From Gammaproteobacteria bacterium (lineage in GTDB: Bacteria > Pseudomonadota > Gammaproteobacteria > Steroidobacterales > Foliamicaceae), in NCBI GenBank assembly GCA_009845905.1, contig VXYS01000010.1:20658-84657 (forward strand): 64,000 nt of DNA, read 5' to 3'. A program made the translations under genes and the position numbers. Within the stretch, counting starts at the first letter, position 1. Each line of letters starts with the position of its first letter. Positions 43,306 to 50,360 of the stretch are shown here, piece after piece. The notes beneath the pieces are model-generated. The model did no database searches. It was not told where the DNA came from and worked only from the letters and a program-made list of their open reading frames with translations.

Positions 43306-44586
43306 ATGAAAGCACGTCCGGAATCCAACGGCGACCATACGCGCAGCCGGGTGCCCGATCAGGCCACGATCGGCGGCTTCCGGATCGCGGTTGTGGTATT
43401 CGGGATCGGGGTGACCCTCCCAATCTTCTACATCGGGTCGGAAATCAGCCTCGCTCTCGGTTTGCGAAGGGCCACGCTTGCGCTGTTCGGCGGATGCGCG
43501 ATCGTGGGCCTGATGATGATCGTGACGTCGATCATCGGCGCGCGCACCCGGCTGTCGACCTACATGATCATTCAGTTTGCGTTCGGCCGCAGCCTGGTTC
43601 GCTTTCTGGTCAATCCACTGCTGGCGATGACCTACGTCGGCTACTTCGCGGCCACCGGAGACATTTTCGGCGGGGCCATCCGCGAGGCGGTTAACGCCTT
43701 CTACGGAATCGCGATACCCAGGGCTTTATGCGCCTTTGTCGGCTGCGTGGCCATGAGTCTGACGGCAATGTACGGCTTCCGCTTTATCGAACGGTTTTCC
43801 AGCCTGGCAGTCCCGCTACTGGCGCTGTTCATGCTCTACGTGGTCTATCTGGTACTGCAGCGCATCCAGTTGCAGGACCTCTGGTCGGCCCCCGGCGCCG
43901 GGGGAATGTCGGTGGGCCTGGCCATTTCAACCGTAGTGGGGGCCAACATGCTCATGGCGGTGTCGGGACCGGATCTGACCCGTTACGCACGCACCGGGCT
44001 GGAGGGCGTGAAATCGGTCTCCGGGCTCGCGGCCGGCTACCCTCTGATCATGTTGGCATCCGGCATTCCAGCCCTCGCGTTCGCCGAAACCGACATCATG
44101 AAGATCATGCTCATCCTGGGCGTGGCCCTGCCCGCCTTGTTCATACTGGTCTTTTCGACCTGGACGACGAATACCGTCAACCTGTATTCGGCGGTACTGA
44201 CACTGGCCGCCTCCTTCCACCGGTTCTCGGACAAACAGTTGGCGATGGCGGCCGGCGCGCTGGGCACACTGGGTGCGGTGCTGGGCATCATGGACGTGTT
44301 CCTGCCCTTCGTACTGATTCTCGGAATCGCCGCTACCCCGATTGCCGGCGTCTATATCGCCGACTTCTTCCTGTTGAGCGGCTCTGACTACAGGCTGGAG
44401 CGCCTGTCCGCGCGACCGCCGGTCGGCTACTCCGCCTTGCTCGCATGGATAGCCGGAACCGGTGTGGCCGCTGCCGCCAACCAGGAGCTGCTGGCGCTGA
44501 CGACGGTCCCGGCAGCCGACGGCATGATCTCGGCCTTCGTACTCCACGCCGTACTGTCGCGATGGGTCCTGAAGGGTAAGCGCTGA
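43306..44586 (+). CDS. second NCS1 family permease
   Basis: A 426-residue inner-membrane protein, twelve predicted helices. The N-terminus IGGFRIAVVVFGIGVTLPIF, the MIIQFAFGRSLVRFLVN loop and the TVVGANMLMAVSGPDLTRYAR block match the NCS1 (cytosine/hydantoin) symporters and are clearly distinct from the first NCS1 copy at 32682. It is divergent from the racemase gene with ~150 bases between. Two such permeases in one locus suggest different substrates or affinities. A toxin-antitoxin pair follows on the opposite strand. Confidence 0.9.
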   Translation: MKARPESNGDHTRSRVPDQATIGGFRIAVVVFGIGVTLPIFYIGSEISLALGLRRATLALFGGCAIVGLMMIVTSIIGARTRLSTYMIIQFAFGRSLVRFLVNPLLAMTYVGYFAATGDIFGGAIREAVNAFYGIAIPRALCAFVGCVAMSLTAMYGFRFIERFSSLAVPLLALFMLYVVYLVLQRIQLQDLWSAPGAGGMSVGLAISTVVGANMLMAVSGPDLTRYARTGLEGVKSVSGLAAGYPLIMLASGIPALAFAETDIMKIMLILGVALPALFILVFSTWTTNTVNLYSAVLTLAASFHRFSDKQLAMAAGALGTLGAVLGIMDVFLPFVLILGIAATPIAGVYIADFFLLSGSDYRLERLSARPPVGYSALLAWIAGTGVAAAANQELLALTTVPAADGMISAFVLHAVLSRWVLKGKR

Positions 44587-44625
44587 AAGTACGGGTGCGG
44601 GTGGCTACTCGAAAGTGGCAAGCCG

Positions 44626-45516
44626 CTAGGAGAGGCCGGTCCTTAATTCCCCGTACAGTTCCGTGATGGTCCCGATCAGATAGCGTTCGAATTTGGGGTC
44701 TCCAAACGAACTCTGATAACGGTCCTCCGGCAAAAAACGCTTCATTTCGCCCCGGAACGGTTTTCCGGCGACGATGGCAGGCACCCGCTCGACGAGTGAG
44801 TCCAACAGTTCCGCATAGCACGCCACGCCGTAGTCCGCAATCTTTCGCTCCACCAGATCCGGCCGCACGTTGGCGCCTCGCTGCCTGAGCCACGCCAGGT
44901 CCCAGATGTCGCGGTGGCGCACGCGTTCCCGGGAGGCCGCCAGAGCCAACAGCTTGTCGGCCATGATCTCATCCAGGGACTCGACCAACAGCAGCAGGTC
45001 TCCGTACCCGTCCGGAAGAAAATCGTAATTGACTTGCAGCTTCCGTACCTCCGAGGTGTAGGCCGGTACGCCGGCAATCTCAATGTGGACACGCTGCTTC
45101 GGAAGGTCCCTGCGCCCAGGATCGGTAACGATTGAAACCCGCCATTGATGCAAGTCAACGCCGGCGCGTTCCGGTTGCTTCTTGTTGGACTTTGGCTCTT
45201 TTACAGTCACTTCCAGTCCATACCGTCCGCCCACGTGAGACTCAACCCGATCCATTAGTGTTGCAAACCGCGTCGTTGAGAAGTCCTGGCCGCCGGCAAA
45301 ATCCAGATCCTCGCTGTAGCGGTCCGCGCCGTAGCAGAGGCGGAGCGAAGTGCCTCCCTGAAATACAAGACCGCCCAGCAAGCCGGCCTGTTCAAGGCCG
45401 TACAGGATGTCGTAGTGGAGCAGCTCCTTCTGGATGACGGTCCGCATGTGCGCAACCTGTCTGTCCTGCATGGCGCGGTCCGTCAACGCATTGAGCACGT
45501 TGTCAGTCTTCTTCAT
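44626..45516 (-). CDS. abiEii: AbiEii-type nucleotidyltransferase toxin
   Basis: ATG 45516, just inside the antitoxin stop (14-base overlap), gives 296 residues. The nucleotidyltransferase site is F-Q-G54-G55-T-S-L-R-L and SED70LD72F, with both aspartates present; the C-terminal half is helical. This is the toxin of the type IV AbiE abortive-infection system, which transfers nucleotides (in Mycobacterium relatives, to tRNA) and stops growth. Its antitoxin is encoded immediately upstream. The pair is inserted between the second NCS1 gene and an amidohydrolase, on the minus strand. Confidence 0.9.
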   Translation of the reverse strand: MKKTDNVLNALTDRAMQDRQVAHMRTVIQKELLHYDILYGLEQAGLLGGLVFQGGTSLRLCYGADRYSEDLDFAGGQDFSTTRFATLMDRVESHVGGRYGLEVTVKEPKSNKKQPERAGVDLHQWRVSIVTDPGRRDLPKQRVHIEIAGVPAYTSEVRKLQVNYDFLPDGYGDLLLLVESLDEIMADKLLALAASRERVRHRDIWDLAWLRQRGANVRPDLVERKIADYGVACYAELLDSLVERVPAIVAGKPFRGEMKRFLPEDRYQSSFGDPKFERYLIGTITELYGELRTGLS

Positions 45517-46039
45517 CAAGAGCGCTCCGGTCGACCAGATCCAGGTTACGGCCCACGCGCTTGAGATCACGATAAGCGGTCTGCCTGGTTGCCAGGCGCA
45601 ACGGCCGTCCCGCGTCCACCGTGCCGTCAATGACATCAAGCACGGAGCGGGCCGTGTGGGTAAATTCGATGACACCGAACGGAGTCGAGTACTCGCCCCT
45701 GCGCCCCGTGGTCATCACGGTCAGCCGCATCGGGATTTGCGAGATTAGTCCGTACTCGGACAAGGCAGATTCCAGACTGACGTAACTATGGTGGCCACGG
45801 CGCATTGCCCGAGCGACCTGTTCAAGAGTGTCGGCGCCCTGATTGGGGGACAGCGCATTGACGTACACGCCGTTGACGGCGCGCTGCAGCACCTGGTTCC
45901 GGACCAGTCGGTTAAGGCCGGCATTCAACGCGTTCGTGTCGTCTTCACGGAAAATCTTCGCCAGGTCTTTCTTGGTGAAGACCGGCGGTCCCGTTCTTTC
46001 GTGACGCATCAGTTCCCGGATGGCTGCGATTTGTTGCAT
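45503..46039 (-). CDS. abiEi: AbiEi antitoxin and autorepressor
   Basis: A 178-residue protein with an N-terminal winged helix (RHERTGPPVFTKKDLAKIFR, NRLVRNQVLQRAVNGVYV) and a C-terminal AbiEi domain (GHHSYVSLESALSEYGLISQ, VIEFTHTARSV). The family represses its own promoter and prevents toxicity of AbiEii without forming a stable complex (type IV). It is directly upstream of the toxin with a 14-base overlap. The upstream region (46040-46140) is AT-rich, unlike the surrounding DNA, fitting a transferred cassette with its own promoter. Confidence 0.9.
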   Translation of the reverse strand: MQQIAAIRELMRHERTGPPVFTKKDLAKIFREDDTNALNAGLNRLVRNQVLQRAVNGVYVNALSPNQGADTLEQVARAMRRGHHSYVSLESALSEYGLISQIPMRLTVMTTGRRGEYSTPFGVIEFTHTARSVLDVIDGTVDAGRPLRLATRQTAYRDLKRVGRNLDLVDRSALDEED

Positions 46040-46183
46040 GAGACAAACTCTGGTGTTTCTTGCAATTCCTATATTAAGTAGACACCTTTATTACACTATG
46101 ATTATATTAATGTCAATATATATGCCCAATGCTGCCGTTATCATGCGGTCGCCGTCTGCGAACGCGTTGGAGCATCGGGCACT

Positions 46184-47761
46184 ATGGGCCGAATCGTCAT
46201 GGATGCGCCAAAGGTTGGTGCTGAGGGAGCTTCTGCGACTTCTTCGCTGGCAACGGCCTTTCTCTTTTGGGCAATGCTGACGGGCGTGGCGCCGGATTCT
46301 TCGGCTGCCCGGGAGCCCGATTCGGACGATCTCCCGATCGCTGCGCCCTTCGAAACGTGCCGGTTCACGGCGGGTGGTTCCGAATCGGGCGAGACGCTGA
46401 TCATCGGCAACCTGCTGACGGGCATGGACGGCGCGGAGTATGGCGGGGTTCTCATATCAGAGGGCAGGATCGTCGAACTAGTGCCTGAAAACGCTATAGG
46501 GACCGCGGCGGAGGGCGCCGCGGTATTCGACTGCGGGGGGAACTACGTGTCCCCGGGGCTGATCAATCCGCACGAGCACACGCGCTACAGTTTCCAGATG
46601 CTGACGGCGCGGGACCGGGCGAAGCTGCCCGTCTATGCGCATCGCGACGAATGGATTCCCGAGTCCGGCGTCGGGGACGGCGAGGACAAGATTCGTTACA
46701 AGGACGGCACGAACGATGCGAAGACGCTCTTCTGGATCGAGCTTCGGCACCTGATTGCCGGCACGACGCTGATCGCCGGGTCGGGCGCAGTGCAGGGTCT
46801 GGCAAAGAACGCCGGTTCCCGGCGGCGACCAGGATACGAGTATGCCGCCGACATGAGGACGTTTCCCTTCGGCCAGGAAGCGATGCAGCGCATCCGCCGG
46901 TTGCCGTCTTTTGCCTACGACGGCGAGGAGGCCTTCAGCCCGGAGTTGACCGAGGATCTTCCCGCGCACGCGCCCTACGTCCCGCATGTGGCGGAGGGCA
47001 CGGACCTCGTCGCCCGGTTGGAAGGCCGGTTCTTTCTGGACTATGTCGCGACGCGCAATTCCGGTCGGCGCTTCTCGGTAATCCACGGCGTAGGCCTGGA
47101 TTCCGGTGACATTGCAAGACTGGGCGAGATGGACGTGACGCTGATCTGGTCGCCGCGCTCCAACGTCGCCCTGTACGGCGAAACGGCGGACATTCCCGCG
47201 CTGCTTCGCGAGAACGTGCAGATCGCGATCGGCACGGACTGGTCGGTCTCGGGGTCGTACAACATGCTCGAGGAACTGCGATGTGCGAACGACCTCCACG
47301 GGAGCGGGTCGGGCAGCCCGGTCCTGTCTTCGGCGGACCTGTGGCAAATGGCCACAGGCAACGGCGCCTACGCGCTGGGGCTCGAGGCGGTCACGGGCGA
47401 ACTGGAAGCGGGGCTGGCGGCGGACATCATAGTGTTCCGGAAGCAATCCGACGATCCCTTCGACGACCTGCTGCGCAGCACGGCGCGGGAAGTGCTGGCT
47501 ACGTTCGTCGACGGGCGGCTGCGCAGCGGAAACCGCGAAGGCTTCTCCGGCGCCTTGCCGGACGACTGCCGGTTCACCGTCGGCGCCCATTTCGTGTGCG
47601 CCGAGTTGCCGGACTCCGCCAGGGGACTACCTTTTGGGTTCGGGGAGGTGCTGCAAGCCAACCGGAAAGAAGATATCGTGCCGCTCTATCGTGAAAACCA
47701 TCGACCCTTCCCCAACCAGGCGGAGTGCACGGTGCGGACACGCACACACCCGCCGTCGTGA
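46184..47761 (+). CDS. secreted amidohydrolase-family protein
   Basis: A 525-residue protein with a possible N-terminal signal sequence (SLATAFLFWAMLTGVAPDSSA), a strand with VSPGLINPHEHTRYS carrying the HxH metal motif, a C-terminal IGTDWSVSGSYN carrying the conserved Asp, and a final DIIVFRKQSDDPFDDL of the imidazolonepropionase/cytosine-deaminase type. It is likely a metal-dependent amidohydrolase of a cyclic substrate, exported to the periplasm. Its 3' end overlaps the next gene, so it is probably in an operon with the Baeyer-Villiger monooxygenase. Start and signal cleavage are uncertain; an ATG at 46199 is in frame. Confidence 0.75.
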   Translation: MGRIVMDAPKVGAEGASATSSLATAFLFWAMLTGVAPDSSAAREPDSDDLPIAAPFETCRFTAGGSESGETLIIGNLLTGMDGAEYGGVLISEGRIVELVPENAIGTAAEGAAVFDCGGNYVSPGLINPHEHTRYSFQMLTARDRAKLPVYAHRDEWIPESGVGDGEDKIRYKDGTNDAKTLFWIELRHLIAGTTLIAGSGAVQGLAKNAGSRRRPGYEYAADMRTFPFGQEAMQRIRRLPSFAYDGEEAFSPELTEDLPAHAPYVPHVAEGTDLVARLEGRFFLDYVATRNSGRRFSVIHGVGLDSGDIARLGEMDVTLIWSPRSNVALYGETADIPALLRENVQIAIGTDWSVSGSYNMLEELRCANDLHGSGSGSPVLSSADLWQMATGNGAYALGLEAVTGELEAGLAADIIVFRKQSDDPFDDLLRSTAREVLATFVDGRLRSGNREGFSGALPDDCRFTVGAHFVCAELPDSARGLPFGFGEVLQANRKEDIVPLYRENHRPFPNQAECTVRTRTHPPS

Positions 47762-49431
47762 GCAAAGTGCCTGAGCGGTCCACGGCAAGCGGCTCGTCCG
47801 GTGCGCTGCTGGACGTGATCGTGGTCGGCGCCGGGTTCGCCGGCGTCTACGCGCTGTACAAGTTCCGCCAGCTGGGTTTTTCCGTGCGGGCCTTCGAAGC
47901 GGGCGGCGACGTGGGGGGCACCTGGTACTGGAACCGCTATCCGGGGTGCCGCTGCGATATCGAGAGCATCTATTACTCGTACCAGTTCGACGACGATCTT
48001 CAGCAGGACTGGGAGTGGACGGAGCGATATGCGTCGCAGCCGGAAATCCTCTCCTACATCCGCCACGTGGCCGACCGGTTCGACCTGCGCCGCGACATTC
48101 GGTTCAACACGCGCGTCACGGCGGCCACCTTCGAGGAGGCTGCCGAACAGGCCCCCGCGCACTGGACGGTCACGACCGACGACGGGCAAACGCACAGGGC
48201 GCGCTTCTGCATCATGGCGAGCGGCGTGCTGTCAACGCCGAATCTGCCGGACATTCCGGGGCGCGACACGTTCGCCGGCGCCACGTATCACACCGGCCAG
48301 TGGCCGCATGAGCAGGTCGATTTCTCTGGCCTGAAGGTGGCCGTGATCGGCACCGGATCGTCCGGCATCCAGTGCATTCCGCTGATCGCGGCGCAGGCCG
48401 GGCATGTGTCGGTGTTCCAGCGCACGCCCAACTACGCCGTTCCGGCCAGCAACCGGCCGCTGGAGACGGATGAACTGAACGACGTGAAGTCCCGCTACGG
48501 CGAGATTCGCGCAGCATCGAAGAAGGGCTTCACCGCGCTGCCGTTCAAGCCGGCGGGCCGCTCCGCGCTGGCCGTGTCCGAACAGGAGCGCGAGGAAGTG
48601 TATGAACGCTGGTGGGGGAACTTTGGGCTGGCGTTCCAGGGCGCGTTCGCCGACGTGTTGTTCGACGCGCAAGCCAACCGGACCGCGTCCGAGTTCGTGC
48701 GCCGCAAGATCCGCGACCTCGTGGATGACGAGAAGGTGGCCGAACTTCTGACGCCGGACTTCCCGCTGGGCTGCAAGCGCATGTGCGTGGACACGGACTA
48801 CTACCCCACCTACAACCGCGACAACGTGACCCTGGTGGACATCAGCCGGGATCCGATCGACGGCATCGTGCCCGAGGGCATTCGCACCGGCGGCAGGGTG
48901 CACGCGGTGGACGCCATCGTGTTCGCGACCGGATACGACGCGATCACGGGCGCGCTGCTGGCCATGGACCTGCGCGGCCGCGGCGGACTGACCCTGCGCG
49001 AGAAGTGGACGGACGGACCGCGCGTCTATCTCGGCCTGGCGACCCACGGCTTCCCCAACCTGTTCATGGTGAACGGCCCCGGCAGCCCGTCGGTGCTGAT
49101 CAACATGGTCACGGGCGTGGAGCAGCACGTGGACTGGATCGCCGATTGCCTCGTGCACATGCGCGAGCGCGGACTGGATGCGATCGAAGCCGAGGCGCAA
49201 CACGAGGACGCCTGGGCGGTCCACAACGACGAGGTGGCGCAGCGTTCGATACGCGGCGACTGCGCCTCCTGGTACACGGGCGCGAATATCCCCGGCAAAC
49301 CGGGCGGCTTCCTACCGTACGTGGGCGGCTTCCCGGCCTACGTCGAACAGTGCGAGCAGGTCGTCGAAAACGGCTACGCGGGCTTTGCGCTGCGGTCTTT
49401 TCGCTCCCCCGTCCTGTGCGGAGACGCATGA
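47725..49431 (+). CDS. Baeyer-Villiger flavin monooxygenase
   Basis: A 568-residue FAD/NADPH enzyme: FAD motif V-G-A-G-F-A-G (35-40), the Baeyer-Villiger fingerprint F183-A-G-A-T-Y-H-T-G-Q-W-P194 (FxGxxxHxxxWP), and the NADPH motif IGTGSSGIQ. It is of the cyclohexanone-monooxygenase type, converting ketones to esters or lactones. ATG 47725 overlaps the upstream gene by 37 bases; GTG 47758 would give a four-base GTGA overlap and may be the real start. The stop TGA lies inside a 31-base-armed inverted repeat at 49393-49504, which is also shared by the convergent molybdenum-enzyme operon. Confidence 0.9.
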   Translation: MHGADTHTPAVVSKVPERSTASGSSGALLDVIVVGAGFAGVYALYKFRQLGFSVRAFEAGGDVGGTWYWNRYPGCRCDIESIYYSYQFDDDLQQDWEWTERYASQPEILSYIRHVADRFDLRRDIRFNTRVTAATFEEAAEQAPAHWTVTTDDGQTHRARFCIMASGVLSTPNLPDIPGRDTFAGATYHTGQWPHEQVDFSGLKVAVIGTGSSGIQCIPLIAAQAGHVSVFQRTPNYAVPASNRPLETDELNDVKSRYGEIRAASKKGFTALPFKPAGRSALAVSEQEREEVYERWWGNFGLAFQGAFADVLFDAQANRTASEFVRRKIRDLVDDEKVAELLTPDFPLGCKRMCVDTDYYPTYNRDNVTLVDISRDPIDGIVPEGIRTGGRVHAVDAIVFATGYDAITGALLAMDLRGRGGLTLREKWTDGPRVYLGLATHGFPNLFMVNGPGSPSVLINMVTGVEQHVDWIADCLVHMRERGLDAIEAEAQHEDAWAVHNDEVAQRSIRGDCASWYTGANIPGKPGGFLPYVGGFPAYVEQCEQVVENGYAGFALRSFRSPVLCGDA

Positions 49432-49504
49432 ACCCATCCATGGGGCTCGGCGGCGGCTGTCCTGCCGCCGACGCTCCGCACAGGACGGGGGAGCGAAAAG
49501 ACCG
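49393..49504. repeat. long inverted repeat with conserved loop core, copy 2
   Basis: Perfect 31-base arms at 49393-49423 and 49474-49504 flank a 50-base loop. The loop begins with the core ACCCATCCATGGGGCT (with flanking GACGCATG), itself a hairpin (CCCAT/ATGGG), and has a second hairpin CGGCGGC/GCCGCCG. The left arm is the coding end of the monooxygenase; the right arm lies just before the stop of the convergent iron-sulfur subunit gene. It may act as a bidirectional terminator. The same core occurs at 63003-63030. Confidence 0.85.
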
Positions 49505-49508
49505 GAAG

Positions 49509-50360
49509 TTAAGCGCCGGCCAGTGCTATGGCGCCGAGATAAAGGCTTTCCTCGCCCAGTTCGAACTGCGCGGATGCGGTGCCTGAATCCGCCTTGAATT
49601 CCAGTTGGTACGAACCGCTGTCCGTTTCCAGCCTGTCGAAGCGGAAGTCGCCGAACATGTCGGTGGCCGTTCGCGCCACCTCCGAGCCGTCCCGGCTGAG
49701 CACGACTTCGACGTCGCCGGCGCACTCCTCGACGCCATTCACATCGACCACGACCGACCCGGCCACGAAGCAGTGGGTCATCAGGTGCATGTTCTTGTAA
49801 TAGACGCGCGGCCGTGAGCCCAACTCGGGCTTCAGGACCTCCAGGTCCTCGTCCTCGGCGATGCGCTGCATCTCCTTGTCCTCGACCTTCATCGAGCGGA
49901 ACACGTTGGTGGGGCAGGCCTGCTCCACGCGGGTCTTGTCCCAGCCCCCGTCGAGCAGGTGCGCATCGAAGAACCAGGCCTGCGGCACCTGCTCCTCCTC
50001 GTTCCAGAAGATCGCGCCGTACGGGCAGGCGTCCACGATCTCCTTCTGTCCCTTCGATTTCTCCGGATCAATCAGCACGATGCCGTCAGCGCGCTTGGTG
50101 ATGGCGCCGTCCTTCGCCGCCTTCATGCACGGCGCGTCGTCGCAGTGGTTGCACATGACCGGCATGAAGTGCGCCTCGACCGCCGGCCAATTGCCGCGCT
50201 CGTGGCGCTTGATGTCCACCCAGCTGTGCCCGCGGTCCGGCTGCGGGGCCGAATAGCCGGGGAACTCGTTGCCGATGTGCTCGTCTTTTGTCGCCAGGAA
50301 GCAGTTGCGGCAGTTATCGCAGCGCTCGATATCGACGACCATGTTCCATTTCTTCGCCAT
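49509..50360 (-). CDS. iron-sulfur subunit of transhydroxylase-like molybdenum enzyme
   Basis: ATG 50360 overlaps the stop of the large-subunit gene by one base (TGATG). The 283 residues hold C14-x-x-C17-x-x-C20, C70-x-x-C73-x(4)-C78, C112 and C149, enough for two [4Fe-4S] clusters; fourth cysteines of the usual ferredoxin motifs are replaced by T24 and A82. Residues ~195-283 are a beta-sandwich (SVVVDVNGVEECAGDVEVVL, FGDFRFDRLETDSGSYQLEF), the transthyretin/fibronectin-like C-terminal domain known from the small subunit of pyrogallol-phloroglucinol transhydroxylase. It pairs with the large subunit for electron transfer. Confidence 0.8.
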   Translation of the reverse strand: MAKKWNMVVDIERCDNCRNCFLATKDEHIGNEFPGYSAPQPDRGHSWVDIKRHERGNWPAVEAHFMPVMCNHCDDAPCMKAAKDGAITKRADGIVLIDPEKSKGQKEIVDACPYGAIFWNEEEQVPQAWFFDAHLLDGGWDKTRVEQACPTNVFRSMKVEDKEMQRIAEDEDLEVLKPELGSRPRVYYKNMHLMTHCFVAGSVVVDVNGVEECAGDVEVVLSRDGSEVARTATDMFGDFRFDRLETDSGSYQLEFKADSGTASAQFELGEESLYLGAIALAGA

